Positions 1 to 9,799 of a DNA stretch of 64,000 bases are shown piece after piece. The notes under the pieces were generated by a model, which did not search any database, was not told where the DNA came from, and worked only from the letters and a program-made list of their open reading frames with translations. Both the position numbers and the translations under genes were made by a program. The DNA is from Mixta hanseatica (GTDB taxonomy: Bacteria > Pseudomonadota > Gammaproteobacteria > Enterobacterales > Enterobacteriaceae). Every line of letters starts with the position of its first letter. Within the stretch, counting starts at the first letter, position 1. Where the stretch lies: assembly GCF_023517775.1 (NCBI RefSeq), contig NZ_CP082904.1, forward strand, positions 3,906,001 to 3,970,000. The letters are read 5' to 3'.

Positions 1-119
1 GCGGTGCGATTAAGGTGGAAGTCCCGGAGAACCAACGTTTTCCGTTACGCGAGGCGCAGCGCGCCCATACGCAGCTGGAAAGCCGCGCAACGCATGGGTC
101 CAGCCTGTTGATCCCCTGA
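1..119 (+). CDS. qorA: Quinone oxidoreductase, C-terminal end (partial)
   Basis: Only the last 38 codons and the TGA stop are in the window, reading from base 3. The translated tail, with FPLREAQRAHTQLESRAT followed by a hydrophobic SSLLIP end, matches the C-terminus of the NADPH:quinone reductase QorA of the zinc-free medium-chain dehydrogenase family. The position next to dusA agrees with E. coli gene order. The start and NADPH-binding domain lie outside the window. Confidence 0.85.
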   Translation, partial: GAIKVEVPENQRFPLREAQRAHTQLESRATHGSSLLIP

Positions 120-141
120 GGCCGCCGCCGTACAAAACAAT

Positions 142-177
142 AAGGGCTTCCCGCAGGAAGCCCTTTTGCTTTTTTTA
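142..177 (+). terminator. Rho-independent terminator of qorA
   Basis: AAGGGCTTCC and GGAAGCCCTT form a stem with a short CGCA loop, followed by a T-rich run. It begins 22 bases after the qorA stop. Confidence 0.85.
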
Positions 178-179
178 GT

Positions 180-396
180 TCGCGCTGTTGTAGGGTACAG
201 CGGCGATAAATTATTTCGACTCAACGAGAAAGAGTCTCGCAGAATTCATAAGTAAAAAATATGTTTAATTGCGAAAAATGGCAAAGCAAAACTTTACTCT
301 GTGATCCATGCCTCATCTTGACTGAATTTGTCTACCTAACTCCTTGATAAATATCCTGAGAAGGTTTTCTTATCGCGGCTTAACGTTAACAGGCAA
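180..396. other. Intergenic stretch without a gene (pspG position in E. coli)
   Basis: AT-rich sequence between the qorA and dusA terminators. In E. coli the phage-shock gene pspG lies between dusA and qorA. I see no open frame here resembling its roughly 80-residue membrane protein, and no tRNA or repeat. Confidence 0.5.
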
Positions 397-430
397 TAAA
401 AAAACCCGTACGGCAGCCGTACGGGTTTTA
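397..430 (-). terminator. Terminator of dusA (possibly bidirectional)
   Basis: Strong stem AAAACCCGTACGG / CCGTACGGGTTTT with a 3-4 base loop. On the minus strand it is followed by a T run (the A run at 397-404 on the plus strand). It lies 17 bases beyond the dusA stop. Confidence 0.85.
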
Positions 431-446
431 ACATAATCGAAACAAA

Positions 447-1493
447 TCAAGCGCCTGTCGTCATCTTATCTGCGACCAACGATAGCGCTTTTTCTACCAC
501 CTCAATTCCGGCGCCCGGCTTATGCGCGTTTTCGCTTAAATAACGACGCCACTGCCGCGCTCCGGGAATGCCCTGGAACAGACCCAGCATATGACGCGTG
601 ACATGGCCGAGGTAAGTTCCCTGCGCCAGTTCTTGCTCGATATACGGGTACATGGCACGCACCACGGCAACCGGATCGGCATCTGGCGCGGCGCTGCCAA
701 ACAGCACGCGATCCACCTGCGCCAGCAGGCCAGGGTTCTGGTAGGCCTCTCGCCCCATCATAACGCCGTCCAGATGACGAAGGTGTTCCTGCGCCTCCTC
801 CAGCGTTTTTACTCCGCCGTTGATCGCCATCGTCAACTGGGGAAAATCACGCTTCAACTGATAAACGCGCGGGTAGTCCAGCGGCGGGATCTCACGGTTT
901 TCCTTCGGGCTAAGGCCGGAAAGCCAGGCTTTACGCGCATGAATAATAAAGGTATCGCAGCCGCCCTGCTGAGCTACCGTACCGATAAAATCACACAGGA
1001 ATTCATAGCTGTCTTGATCGTCGATACCGATGCGCGTTTTCACCGTGACCGGGATAGAAACCACATCGCGCATCGCCTTGATGCAATCCGCCACCAGCGC
1101 CGCTTCGCCCATCAGGCAGGCGCCGAAACGCCCATTCTGTACGCGGTCGGACGGGCAGCCGACATTCAGGTTGATCTCATCGTAGCCACGCGCCTGCGCC
1201 AGCTGCGCGCACTGCGCCAGTGCCACCGGATCGCTGCCGCCCAGCTGCAGGGCAACCGGATGTTCCGCCTCGTTATAGGCCAGATAATCGCCTTTGCCAT
1301 GAATAATGGCACCGGTAGTGACCATTTCGGTATAAAGCAGTGTATTGCGCGTTAGCTGACGATGAAAATAGCGGCAGTGGCGATCGGTCCAGTCGAGCAT
1401 AGGCGCGATGGAAAAGCGCTGAGAAGAAAAAGTCGCGCTATTTTTAGCGGCGCCGTCGTGCTGGGCCGTTGATAATTCTGAGTTTTGAGACAT
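447..1493 (-). CDS. dusA: tRNA-dihydrouridine(20/20a) synthase DusA
   Basis: FMN- and NADPH-dependent enzyme that reduces uridines 20/20a in the tRNA D-loop; cytoplasmic. The 348-residue product has the Dus start [16 protein letters not shown], which contributes to the FMN site. It also has the family active-site stretch [11 protein letters not shown] with the catalytic cysteine around residue 115, then [24 protein letters not shown], the DusA-type substrate loop. The N-terminus carries about 20 polar residues before the conserved core, a little longer than in E. coli, so a slightly later start is possible. It is a single gene between its own terminator and an extended -10 candidate at 1570-1578. 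Confidence 0.97.
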   Translation of the reverse strand: MSQNSELSTAQHDGAAKNSATFSSQRFSIAPMLDWTDRHCRYFHRQLTRNTLLYTEMVTTGAIIHGKGDYLAYNEAEHPVALQLGGSDPVALAQCAQLAQARGYDEINLNVGCPSDRVQNGRFGACLMGEAALVADCIKAMRDVVSIPVTVKTRIGIDDQDSYEFLCDFIGTVAQQGGCDTFIIHARKAWLSGLSPKENREIPPLDYPRVYQLKRDFPQLTMAINGGVKTLEEAQEHLRHLDGVMMGREAYQNPGLLAQVDRVLFGSAAPDADPVAVVRAMYPYIEQELAQGTYLGHVTRHMLGLFQGIPGARQWRRYLSENAHKPGAGIEVVEKALSLVADKMTTGA

Positions 1494-1569
1494 TTTTTAA
1501 CTTTTGATGTTTCGGTTCTCTGCCAGCCTGCGGCAGGAACGGAGGAAAGAGCAGCATAAAAGATGGCCT

Positions 1570-1578
1570 ATTATAACA
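1570..1578 (-). promoter_or_regulatory. Candidate dusA promoter (extended -10)
   Basis: The minus strand reads TGTTATAAT, a perfect TATAAT preceded by the TGn extension, about 75 bases upstream of the dusA start. No good -35 hexamer is seen, which is compatible with an extended -10 promoter. Confidence 0.45.
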
Positions 1579-1853
1579 TAGCGCTGGGCCAGGCGCGTAG
1601 AGGACGTATAGCGCTATCGCTGTACTGAGGGCGTCAGGGAACGTCGCACAGGAAAGCCGCGCCGGACGCCGGGCAGCCTGAAAGTAGTATTGATCTGATA
1701 CCCTGGCAGTTCGATGAATCGGGCTGTTTCACTGCGTGCTGAAGTACTCTGCCCCGGCCTCATAACATCAGCCAGGCGGAAGCAGGACCGCAGTAAAAGA
1801 ACGGTGGTCCCGCCAGGTAAAGCGTGCCGTTTCCGGCGCAGCTTGTGGTTTTA
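1579..1853. other. Intergenic stretch between the TraF-like gene and dusA
   Basis: About 275 bases with no convincing gene. Short open frames at 1714-1929 and 1760-1972 overlap the end of the TraF-like gene and have no recognisable product or ribosome-binding site. Confidence 0.4.
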
Positions 1854-3128
1854 TCAGAAAGAGAAGCCCAGCTGCGCCATCGCGCCCCAGGTTTCGTCTT
1901 CCCCGACTGAGCCCGCCAGATCAAGATGAACACGGTTGTTAAACGGTGAAATGCCAAAACCGGCGCTAACAACGTTGCTATCGTTAGATTTCATATCAGC
2001 GTGATAGCCGCCGCGCAGCTGCAACCAGTCAAGAACGCGATATTCCACACCGACGCCCGCGTACTGGCTATCATCCTGCGATTTAAAGCGTTTAGTACGG
2101 GTGGCATCCACATCCAGGCTGGCAGTCAGCTTTTCGGTGTGCCAGGCCGCGCCAGCAGTCACCAGCGGACGAATCTGGTAAGTATCGCGATAGCCATTCA
2201 CCTCTTTCGTTTCAATATCGCGTGAGATCAGGTTTTGCGCGCTCAGACCAAAGGTCCAGTTCTCACCCACGTCGGTAGAGAGGCCCGCATCAAGGTTAAA
2301 GCCGGTATCGTTGGTGCGATACTCGCTGTCGGTGACCTTATCTTTATCGAAGTTATAAACCGAGGCGCGATAGTTATACAGGCGAGTCTGCTGCAGCTTT
2401 GGCGTAATACCTACCGAGACCGCCTGTTCACCAATCTTAAACTCATGCGCGACCGCAATACCGTAATCGGCCACAATCGCCGCCACGCCGGTAGCGCTGG
2501 AGCGCAACCGATACTGATCGCCCGGCACAGGAAGGAGCGGCCCCCTGGCTACGGCATCAAGATAATCGATATCGCTTTGCGCCACGTCGGTTTGCAGATG
2601 CGCCGTACCGTAGGCTTTTGCCACAAACGCAAACGGCAGTGTTTCATTCGGCACCGCAACGACAATTGCAGCGCCAGCAGAACCATTGGCCTTGTTACCG
2701 CGCAGATCGCGCAGCTGATTAGCTAAATCGCCGGCGGCGGAGCGTACGTTGCCAATCATATCAAGCGCACCGGCAGGATTGGTCAACAAATCCTGTGGGT
2801 CGAAGTTATTGAAGACATCCTGATAACGATCGACGGTATCAGTCACATCATCGATCTTATCAACCATATTGTCTTTATCGCTGAGCTGTACGCCGACAGA
2901 GGGCAGGATCACGCTGACATTATCTTCCGCACGGCCTTTGGTCAGCAGCGCCGGGTTAGATAATGGCGCGGTAGTATAGTTGGATGAGGCTACGCCTGTG
3001 CCGCCCATCGCATCATTACGTGCATCAAAGTAGCTGCCGGCCGCCAGGGAAGAAAAAGAAGTAAAGATTAACGGCATTAACGCTGCCGCAGGAGAAAGCT
3101 TCAAAAAATGAATGTTTTTCTTTGCCAT
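1854..3128 (-). CDS. TraF-family outer-membrane beta-barrel protein
   Basis: 424-residue exported protein. The signal peptide ends about residue 30 (MPLIFTSFSSLAAGSYF). It is followed by the typical opening of the TraF_2 family, often labelled 'conjugal transfer protein TraF': YFDARNDAMGGTGVASSNY, then SNPALLT, which resembles FadL/TraF-type barrels. The C-terminal half alternates polar and hydrophobic residues and ends LGFSF, with the terminal aromatic typical of BAM-assembled barrels. No conjugation genes are near, so a role in transfer is unlikely. A channel or transport role in the outer membrane is inference. It stands alone, divergent from zur. Confidence 0.75.
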   Translation of the reverse strand: MAKKNIHFLKLSPAAALMPLIFTSFSSLAAGSYFDARNDAMGGTGVASSNYTTAPLSNPALLTKGRAEDNVSVILPSVGVQLSDKDNMVDKIDDVTDTVDRYQDVFNNFDPQDLLTNPAGALDMIGNVRSAAGDLANQLRDLRGNKANGSAGAAIVVAVPNETLPFAFVAKAYGTAHLQTDVAQSDIDYLDAVARGPLLPVPGDQYRLRSSATGVAAIVADYGIAVAHEFKIGEQAVSVGITPKLQQTRLYNYRASVYNFDKDKVTDSEYRTNDTGFNLDAGLSTDVGENWTFGLSAQNLISRDIETKEVNGYRDTYQIRPLVTAGAAWHTEKLTASLDVDATRTKRFKSQDDSQYAGVGVEYRVLDWLQLRGGYHADMKSNDSNVVSAGFGISPFNNRVHLDLAGSVGEDETWGAMAQLGFSF

Positions 3129-3590
3129 TATCAGACGCCATCCAAATAAGCTGAAAGTAAGAAGGAAATCACTGAGTGAATGATGACCAGTAATTGCCTG
3201 TTTTATTAACCTGAACTCAGGCCTTTTTCCCCGGCTTATCAGCGGATTGCTGCTTTTATAAGCAACCCGCAGCTTAACGTTTTTTATGATTTTTGGCAGT
3301 TTAGCTTTTCTGCGGTTATTAAGCCTGATTGAACATTAGCTGGATCTTTTTTTTACTGCAAACAGGAACCGTGCTTATTTATGGGCCTAAACGATTTAGT
3401 GACGCTATCGGCATGATAATAAAAAGGCCATTAAGTTTCAGGGCCGATGGAAATTTGCCGTTTTTCGGTAATTTAACGCACGTTAGGCGACTTTTTTCAG
3501 CGGCATTGGGAAAAAATCTGTATTTAGCGGTGATAGAGCGGGTTACTCAGCATAGTGGCGATTTAGCAATCATTTTGTCTGATAACGGGC
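3129..3590. other. AT-rich divergent intergenic region between the TraF-like gene and zur
   Basis: About 460 bases that must hold the promoters of both divergent genes. An open frame at 3329-3604 (91 codons) has no ribosome-binding site or recognisable sequence and overlaps the probable zur operator, so it is not called. Confidence 0.4.
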
Positions 3591-3610
3591 GTGTGATAAC
3601 ATAACATTTC
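3591..3610 (+). promoter_or_regulatory. Candidate Zur operator upstream of zur
   Basis: GTGTGATAACATAACATTTC lies 19 bases upstream of the zur start codon. Its complement, GAAATGTTATGTTATCACAC, closely resembles the E. coli znuA/znuCB operator as I remember it. The site sits where it could overlap the -10 region. This suggests autoregulation by zinc-loaded Zur and is inference from motif similarity. Confidence 0.55.
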
Positions 3611-3629
3611 AATCGCCCGGAGAAAGATT

Positions 3630-4145
3630 ATGAGCGTATCGCCTTCACAACAGATTTTGTCGCAGGCTGAAAAAATCTGTCTGCAACGCAACGTGCGCCT
3701 GACGCCACAGCGTCTGGAGGTGCTGCGTCTGATGGCTGAACAGAATACAGCAATTAGCGCTTATGACCTGCTCGATCTGTTACGCGTCTCTGAGCCGCAG
3801 GCCAAACCGCCGACCATTTATCGCGCGCTCGATTTTTTGCTGGAGCAGGGTTTTATTCATCGCGTTGAATCGAATAACAGCTACGTAGTATGTCATCATT
3901 TCGAAGAGCCGCAGCATACTTCGGCGATGTTGATTTGCGATCGATGCGGCACCGTCAGTGAAGAGCATGCGCAGGGTGTGGAAACCGTTCTCCAGCTGCT
4001 TTCTCAGCAGAGCGGATTCTCATTGCGTAATAGCGTGATAGAGGCGCATGGGCTGTGTGCTGGCTGTAAAGATGTGGAAAACTGTCAGCATCCGGAAAAC
4101 TGTACGCACGATCACAGCATCATGGATAAAAAACGTGGGCGATAG
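3630..4145 (+). CDS. zur: Zinc uptake regulator Zur
   Basis: Fur-family repressor that shuts off zinc uptake genes when zinc is plentiful. In its 171 residues a winged helix (about 15-85, RLTPQRLEVLRLMAEQ and PPTIYRALDFLLEQGFIHRVES) precedes the metal-binding dimerisation half with HHFEEPQH, CDRCG (near 103-106) and CAGCK. The cysteine pairs form the structural zinc site. A histidine-rich tail follows (CQHPENCTHDHS). The start is preceded by CCGGAGAAAGATT, a good ribosome-binding site. It is convergent with yjbJ, as in E. coli. Confidence 0.97.
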   Translation: MSVSPSQQILSQAEKICLQRNVRLTPQRLEVLRLMAEQNTAISAYDLLDLLRVSEPQAKPPTIYRALDFLLEQGFIHRVESNNSYVVCHHFEEPQHTSAMLICDRCGTVSEEHAQGVETVLQLLSQQSGFSLRNSVIEAHGLCAGCKDVENCQHPENCTHDHSIMDKKRGR

Positions 4146-4231
4146 CGAATCGGGGAAAAAAGTCAGGCGGGAGAAATAAATGAGCGGCACGTTCCTTGTG
4201 CCTGGGCAGGAGCCTTACCCTGAAAATGCGC

Positions 4232-4444
4232 TTACCAGCGATAATCGCGGTTATTCGTTTCCCAATCGCTCACTTCTTTTTCCGCTTCATCTTTGGCATA
4301 GCCGTAGCGTTCCTGAATTTTACCGACCAGCTGATCGCGTTTACCTTCAATGACGGTCATATCGTCATCGGTCAGCTTGCCCCATTTTTCCTTCATTTTA
4401 CCTTTAAACTGTTTCCAGTTACCGCCGGCTTCGTCTCTGTTCAT
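4232..4444 (-). CDS. yjbJ: CsbD-family stress protein YjbJ
   Basis: 70-residue, highly charged cytoplasmic protein. MNRDEAGGNWKQFKGKMKEKWGKLTDDD followed by VGKIQERYGYAKDEAEKE is the CsbD domain over its whole length, nearly identical to E. coli YjbJ (69 residues). In E. coli it is an abundant stationary-phase/stress protein of unknown mechanism. GAGGACAAAATT before the ATG supplies a ribosome-binding site. It lies downstream of dinF on the same strand but 221 bases away, so it probably has its own promoter. Confidence 0.95.
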   Translation of the reverse strand: MNRDEAGGNWKQFKGKMKEKWGKLTDDDMTVIEGKRDQLVGKIQERYGYAKDEAEKEVSDWETNNRDYRW

Positions 4445-4665
4445 AATTTTGTCCTCTACCTTAGGTGTTAACAGCTTTTGGCTAACAGCGAAATTGCGTT
4501 ACCGTAAGAACGCTGTTTCCCTGTGTCTTACACTTTTAATAATAGTAGAAACCGGTGGTTTTGCTTAAAAACATAGAGATATGAACTAATAAAGCGGCGT
4601 AAAAAGTGTCGGCTATGCTGAAAAACCAGCGAATTCAGTGAATAAGCGTAGCCGTATAAAATGTG

Positions 4666-5988
4666 TCAAAGCGTGAACCAATCGCCACGCCGCTGATAAC
4701 GATGCCATACCCATCCCAGTGTCAATCCACGCAGCAGTAAGAAAACGCTGATAGCCAGCCATAGCCCGTGATTGCCCAATAGCGGCACGGTTAATAACGT
4801 CAGGCCGAAGCCCAGCGCCGCCAATGCCATACTGTTGCGCATTTCACGTCCGCGCGTGGCGCCAATAAACATGCCATCCAGTAAATAACACCAAACGCCC
4901 ACCACGGGTAACAGCATCTGCCACGGCAGGTAGTGATTCGCCAGCGCCTGCAGCTGCGGCAAAGAGGTCAACATAGCGACAATCTCCCTTCCCCACTGCG
5001 CATATCCTAAGGCAAACAGCAGCGCGACCAGCCCCGCCTGGCGGCAGGCGGCAAGCCATACACGCCGTAGCTTGCTGTTATCGCGTGCGCCGAAGGCTTC
5101 GCCCGAAACCGCCTCAACCGCATAGGCAAAGCCATCCAGCGCATAGGCGGTAAAGGTAAGAAACATCAGCAGCACGGCATTTACCGCCACAATCTCGCTG
5201 CCCATGCGCGCCCCTAAAATCGTGATCGAGGCAAAGCACAGCTGCAACAGCAGCGAACGTAGCATGATATCGCGGTTTAAACGCAGCAACCGCCGCACAT
5301 CGCCCTTCAATCCCTCTTTAAGGTGCGCAAAGCTGATCTGCCGCAGGCGCAGCACATGCCAGACTAAAACCAGCCCCACCAGCAACGAAACCGTCCCAGC
5401 GATGGCGGTCGCCGCCGCCGCGCCAGTCACGCCCCAGCCAAGGCCAATAACAAACCATAAATCGAGCAGGATATTGACCAGATTACCGACAATCAGCAGG
5501 ATAACCGGCGCCCGCGCATACTGCACGCCCAACAGCCAGCCGAGGATGACCAGATTAGCCAGCGAGGCAGGCGCGCTGAGCCAGCGTATAGCAATAAAAC
5601 GCTGCGCCTGCTCCAGCACTGCCGGACTGCCGCCGACAACCTGCGCAGCCAAAGCGCTTAACGGCCCCCGCAACAGAATAAAGGCGATACCGGCGATAAC
5701 CGCAATCGCTAAAGGTTGCATCAACGCGCGAGCCAGCGCTGGTTTATCTCCCGCGCCGAACGCCTGTGCGGTCAGCCCGGTAGTGCTCATGCGCAAGAAA
5801 AGCAGCAGCATAAAAAGAAAGCTGGTCGCGGTGGTGCCTACGGCTACGCCGCCAAGATAGACAGGGCTATCAAGATGGCCAATAACGGCAGTATCTACCA
5901 GGCCCAGCAGCGGTACGGTAATGTTTGAGAGGATCATAGGCAGCGCCAGCCGCCAGAGGTGTTTATCGGTCGCAGAGAAGAAGTGCAT
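4666..5988 (-). CDS. dinF: MATE-family efflux transporter DinF
   Basis: 440-residue inner-membrane protein with about 12 hydrophobic helices, belonging to the DinF branch of MATE cation-coupled drug/toxin exporters. Visible markers are LALPMILSNITVPLLGLVDTAVIGHL in helix 1 and the related VNAVLLMFLTFTAYALDGFAYAVEAVSGEAFGA of the second half. It follows lexA by 101 bases on the same strand, the conserved SOS-induced lexA-dinF arrangement, so it is probably derepressed on DNA damage. E. coli DinF has been linked to protection from oxidative stress and bile salts. Confidence 0.96.
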   Translation of the reverse strand: MHFFSATDKHLWRLALPMILSNITVPLLGLVDTAVIGHLDSPVYLGGVAVGTTATSFLFMLLLFLRMSTTGLTAQAFGAGDKPALARALMQPLAIAVIAGIAFILLRGPLSALAAQVVGGSPAVLEQAQRFIAIRWLSAPASLANLVILGWLLGVQYARAPVILLIVGNLVNILLDLWFVIGLGWGVTGAAAATAIAGTVSLLVGLVLVWHVLRLRQISFAHLKEGLKGDVRRLLRLNRDIMLRSLLLQLCFASITILGARMGSEIVAVNAVLLMFLTFTAYALDGFAYAVEAVSGEAFGARDNSKLRRVWLAACRQAGLVALLFALGYAQWGREIVAMLTSLPQLQALANHYLPWQMLLPVVGVWCYLLDGMFIGATRGREMRNSMALAALGFGLTLLTVPLLGNHGLWLAISVFLLLRGLTLGWVWHRYQRRGDWFTL

Positions 5989-6089
5989 GGCAATCCGCAG
6001 AAAAAATATGGCGACAGGCCACAGCGGTTATCGCCGGAACAAAAGCTAAAGGGGAAGCGAGCGGCGGCCAGCAGGCCGCCACAGAGTCA

Positions 6090-6698
6090 TTACAGCCAGT
6101 CGCCGTTACGAATAACGCCAACGGCCAGACCTTCGATAGTCAGCGTCTGCTGCTGCAGATCGACGACAATCGGCTGGAAATCATGGTTTTCCGGCAGCAG
6201 CTGCACGGTATTGCCCTGACGCTTCAGGCGTTTAACAGTGACTTCATCATCAATGCGTGCTACGACCACCTGGCCGTTACGCACATCCTGCGTTTTATGC
6301 ACCGCCAGCAGGTCGCCATCTACAATGCCGATATCTTTCATCGACATACCGCTAACGCGCAGCAGAAAGTCAGCGTGGGGTTTGAACAGGTTAGGGTCGA
6401 CCTGGAAACGGCTTTCAATATGCTCCTGCGCCAGCAACGGTTCGCCGGCGGCGACACGACCAATCAACGGCAGACCGTTTTCTTCTTCCGCCATCAGGCG
6501 GATACCGCGTGAAGCGCCGGACACCATTTCAATGACGCCTTTACGCGCCAGGGCTTTCAGGTGTTCCTCTGCGGCGTTAGGGGAGCGAAAGCCTAACTGG
6601 GCGGCGATTTCCGCGCGCGTTGGCGGCATACCTGTCTGATTAATGTGATCGCGAATCAGGTCATAAACCTGCTGCTGCCGAGCCGTTAAGGTTTTCAT
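6090..6698 (-). CDS. lexA: SOS repressor LexA
   Basis: 202 residues, the same length as E. coli LexA, so family numbering can be used. An N-terminal helix-turn-helix (about 1-70, [15 protein letters not shown] and [15 protein letters not shown]) is followed by the RecA-stimulated self-cleaving S24 domain. The Ala84-Gly85 cleavage bond lies in GRVAAGEP, catalytic Ser119 in VSGMSMKD and Lys156 in [12 protein letters not shown]. Two LexA boxes precede the gene, which implies autoregulation. It heads the lexA-dinF unit. Confidence 0.98.
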   Translation of the reverse strand: MKTLTARQQQVYDLIRDHINQTGMPPTRAEIAAQLGFRSPNAAEEHLKALARKGVIEMVSGASRGIRLMAEEENGLPLIGRVAAGEPLLAQEHIESRFQVDPNLFKPHADFLLRVSGMSMKDIGIVDGDLLAVHKTQDVRNGQVVVARIDDEVTVKRLKRQGNTVQLLPENHDFQPIVVDLQQQTLTIEGLAVGVIRNGDWL

Positions 6699-6706
6699 CC
6701 CGCCCC

Positions 6707-6741
6707 CTGGTTGTTTATACAGTCGCTGTGAGTATATACAG
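6707..6741 (-). promoter_or_regulatory. Two adjacent LexA (SOS) boxes controlling lexA-dinF
   Basis: 6726-6741 reads CTGTGAGTATATACAG, an exact CTGT-N8-ACAG operator. 6707-6722 reads CTGGTTGTTTATACAG, with one deviation in the left arm. The two are 3 bases apart, as in the double operator of E. coli lexA, and begin 9 bases upstream of the start codon. Confidence 0.92.
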
Positions 6742-6803
6742 GTATTAGTGGAATGGAAACCGGAAGCTGTGTAAAAAACAACTCTTTATCTATTATGGAA
6801 ACT

Positions 6804-7172
6804 TTATCGTAAATAAGGCCATAACAGGGTTACCCAAACAAAAAGGGCCAGTATGATGCTGAGCAGCACCGCCGCAGAACCCATATCTTTGGCACGGCCG
6901 GCCAGCGGATGAAACTCGCTGCCGATGCGGTCCACCACCGCTTCGATAGCGCTGTTAAGGATCTCGACGATAATAATGAGAAACACGGAGCCAATAAGCA
7001 AAACGCGCGTTATGGCATCGACGTCAAGCCAGCAGGCGATAATCACCGCTGCCAGCGTCAGTATCGCTTCCTGGCGAAATGCCGCTTCATGTTGCCAGGC
7101 TGCCCGCAGGCCTTTCCACGAATATCCGGCTGCTTTAATGATGCGGATCAGGCCCGTTACGTTATTTGCCAT
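6804..7172 (-). CDS. dgkA: Diacylglycerol kinase DgkA
   Basis: 122-residue integral membrane enzyme, exactly the E. coli length. It phosphorylates diacylglycerol left over from membrane-derived oligosaccharide synthesis to phosphatidate. The amphipathic N-terminus ([21 protein letters not shown]), three membrane helices and the signature [17 protein letters not shown] with catalytic and metal-binding glutamates are all present. It is divergent from plsB, the standard enterobacterial arrangement of two phospholipid genes. Confidence 0.97.
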   Translation of the reverse strand: MANNVTGLIRIIKAAGYSWKGLRAAWQHEAAFRQEAILTLAAVIIACWLDVDAITRVLLIGSVFLIIIVEILNSAIEAVVDRIGSEFHPLAGRAKDMGSAAVLLSIILALFVWVTLLWPYLR

Positions 7173-7300
7173 CTACAGGGAACCCTTTGCAATGTTTAAC
7201 GTCAATGTCAGGGTGCAGCACTAAATGCAACACCACAGATCTTCAATGCGCTTTCTGGTATGCTTGCGGCGCTTTGCTAACAAGAGGCTTCATGTTGTCT

Positions 7301-9724
7301 ATGTCAGGTTGGCGTAAACTTTATTATAAGTTACTGAATTTACCACTTACATTTTTAGTTAAGAGTAAGGCGATTCCGGGCGATCCGGTAGCGGAACTGG
7401 GACTCGATACCTCGCGCCCCATTATGTATGTATTGCCTTATGATTCAAAGGCCGATCTCCTTGCGCTGCGCACCCAGTGCCGTCTGCACGATCTGCCCGA
7501 TCCACTGGAGCCGCTGGAGATAGACGGCGCCCTGCTGCCGCGTCACGTCTTTATTCATGACGGGCCGCGCGTTTTCCCCTATTTCGTGCCGAATCAGGAA
7601 TCCGTGAAGCTGTTCCACGACTACCTCGATTTGCACCGTAACAACCCCGATCTCGATGTACAGATGGTACCGGTTTCGGTGATGTTCGGCCGTGCGCCGG
7701 GGCGTGAGGTGCAGGGCGAACAAACCCCTCATCTACGCGAACTGAACGGCGTACAGAAGTTTTTTGCCGTACTGTGGCTGGGGCGCGATAGCTTTGTGCG
7801 TTTCTCGCCGATGGTTTCTCTGCGTCGTATGGCGACGGAGCACGGCACGGATAAAACCATTGCGCAGAAGCTGGCGCGTGTGGCGCGTATTCATTTTGCC
7901 CGTCAGCGTCTGGCCGCGGTAGGCCCGCGTCTGCCGGTGCGCCACGATCTGTTTAATAAACTGCTGCAGTCGAAAGCGATCGCCAAAGCGGTAGAAGACG
8001 AGGCGCGCAGCAAGAAAATCTCTCAGGAGAAAGCGCAGCAGAACGCCATCGAGCTGATGGAAGAGATCGCCGCAGATTTTTCCTATGAGATGATTCGTCT
8101 TACCGACCGCGTGATCGGCTGGACATGGAGCAAAATCTATCAGGGCATTAACGTCAGCGGCGGCGAACGCATTCGTCAGTTGGCGCTGGATGGCCACGGG
8201 CTGGTTTACGTGCCCTGCCATCGCAGCCATATGGATTACCTGCTGCTCTCCTACGTACTTTATCATCAGGGTCTGGTGCCGCCGCATATCGCGGCGGGCA
8301 TCAACCTTAACTTCTGGCCGGCCGGACCGATTTTCCGTCGTCTCGGCGCGTTCTTTATTCGCCGTACCTTTAAGGGCAACAAGCTTTACTCTACGGTATT
8401 CCGCGAATATCTCGGCGAGCTGTTCAGCCGTGGATACTCGGTTGAATATTTTGTTGAAGGCGGGCGATCACGCACCGGTCGTCTGCTCGATCCGAAAACC
8501 GGTACGCTGGCGATGACGATTCAGGCGATGCTGCGCGGCGGCAACCGTCCGATTACTGTGGTGCCGGTTTATATCGGCTATGAACACGTGATGGAAGTAG
8601 GCACCTACGCGAAAGAGCTGCGCGGCGCGGCTAAAGAGAAAGAAGGCTTTATGCAAATGCTGCGTGGCCTGAGCAAGCTGCGCAACCTTGGTCAGGGCTA
8701 CGTAAACTTTGGCGAGCCGCTGCCGCTGGTTAACTACCTGAACAAGCAAGTGCCGGAGTGGCGTGATTCGATCGATCCGATCGTGGCGCAGCGTCCGCAA
8801 TGGCTGACGCCAGCGGTGAACGATATCGCTCAGCAGATTATGGTGCGCATTAATAACGCCGGGGCCGCCAACGCCATGAACCTGTGCGTTACCGCGCTGC
8901 TTGCTTCACGTCAGCGTTCCCTGACCCGTGAACAGCTGATCGAGCAGCTGGAGTGCTATCTCGATCTGCTGCGGCATGTGCCCTATTCGCCAGATGCGAC
9001 CGTGCCGGATATGACGGCGGAAGCGCTGCTGGAACACGCGCTGAACATGAACAAGTTCGAGACGGAAAAAGACAACATTGGCGATATCATTATCCTGCCG
9101 CGCGAACAGGCGGTGCTGATGACTTACTATCGCAATAATGTGCATCACATGCTGGTGATGCCGTCGCTGATTGCCGCTATTGTGCAGCAGCATCGCGAAA
9201 TCTCCGCCGCCGAGCTGCTGCGTCAGGTCTCTGTGCTTTACCCACTGCTGAAAAGCGAGCTGTTCCTGCGTTGGGAGAAAGAAGAACTGCCGCAGCTGCT
9301 GCAACAGCTGGTGGCCGAGCTGGCGCGTCAGCAGCTGATCGTCATCGAAAATGATGTGATGCGCCTGAATGCGGTACGTTTCCGTACGTTGCAACTGCTG
9401 GCTGCGGGTATGCGTGAAACGCTGCAGCGCTATGCCATCACCTTCTCTATTCTTAGCGCTAATCCTGCGATTAACCGCGGTTCGCTGGAGAAAGAGAGCC
9501 GCACGCTGGCTCAGCGTCTGTCGGTGCTGCACGGCATTAACGCGCCGGAGTTTTTCGACAAGGCGGTGTTCTCCACGCTGGTGCTGACGCTACGCGATGA
9601 AGGCTATATCAGCGATACCGGCGATGCTGCGCTGGAACAGACGCAGAATACCTATCATATGCTGGCAGAGTTGATTACCAGCGATGTGCGCCAGACCATT
9701 GAAAATGCCGTTACGCCTGCTTAA
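7301..9724 (+). CDS. plsB: Glycerol-3-phosphate acyltransferase PlsB
   Basis: First committed step of phospholipid synthesis: acyl-CoA or acyl-ACP plus sn-glycerol 3-phosphate gives 1-acyl-G3P at the inner membrane. The acyltransferase blocks are visible: [15 protein letters not shown] (HX4D, about residue 306), [27 protein letters not shown] and [12 protein letters not shown]. From the ATG at 7301 the product is 807 residues, the E. coli length, starting [10 protein letters not shown]. The ATG at 7292, 4 bases after AGAGG, would add MLS and is an equally possible start. A frame open from 7166 is too long and crosses into the dgkA promoter. Confidence 0.96.
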   Translation: MSGWRKLYYKLLNLPLTFLVKSKAIPGDPVAELGLDTSRPIMYVLPYDSKADLLALRTQCRLHDLPDPLEPLEIDGALLPRHVFIHDGPRVFPYFVPNQESVKLFHDYLDLHRNNPDLDVQMVPVSVMFGRAPGREVQGEQTPHLRELNGVQKFFAVLWLGRDSFVRFSPMVSLRRMATEHGTDKTIAQKLARVARIHFARQRLAAVGPRLPVRHDLFNKLLQSKAIAKAVEDEARSKKISQEKAQQNAIELMEEIAADFSYEMIRLTDRVIGWTWSKIYQGINVSGGERIRQLALDGHGLVYVPCHRSHMDYLLLSYVLYHQGLVPPHIAAGINLNFWPAGPIFRRLGAFFIRRTFKGNKLYSTVFREYLGELFSRGYSVEYFVEGGRSRTGRLLDPKTGTLAMTIQAMLRGGNRPITVVPVYIGYEHVMEVGTYAKELRGAAKEKEGFMQMLRGLSKLRNLGQGYVNFGEPLPLVNYLNKQVPEWRDSIDPIVAQRPQWLTPAVNDIAQQIMVRINNAGAANAMNLCVTALLASRQRSLTREQLIEQLECYLDLLRHVPYSPDATVPDMTAEALLEHALNMNKFETEKDNIGDIIILPREQAVLMTYYRNNVHHMLVMPSLIAAIVQQHREISAAELLRQVSVLYPLLKSELFLRWEKEELPQLLQQLVAELARQQLIVIENDVMRLNAVRFRTLQLLAAGMRETLQRYAITFSILSANPAINRGSLEKESRTLAQRLSVLHGINAPEFFDKAVFSTLVLTLRDEGYISDTGDAALEQTQNTYHMLAELITSDVRQTIENAVTPA

Positions 9725-9746
9725 AACGGGCTGACGCATAAAACAG

Positions 9747-9774
9747 AGCGGGCGCCAGTGGCGCCCGCTTTTTA
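9747..9774 (+). terminator. Terminator of plsB
   Basis: AGCGGGCGCC-AGT-GGCGCCCGCT followed by TTTTATT, starting 22 bases after the plsB stop. The convergent ubiA ends 25 bases further on. Confidence 0.9.
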
Positions 9775-9799
9775 TTAGTGCTGTTTGCAGCCAGGTTGG

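Noticed and set aside
3329..3604. 91-codon frame between the TraF-like gene and zur
   Set aside because: No ribosome-binding site, no recognisable product, and it runs into the probable Zur operator.
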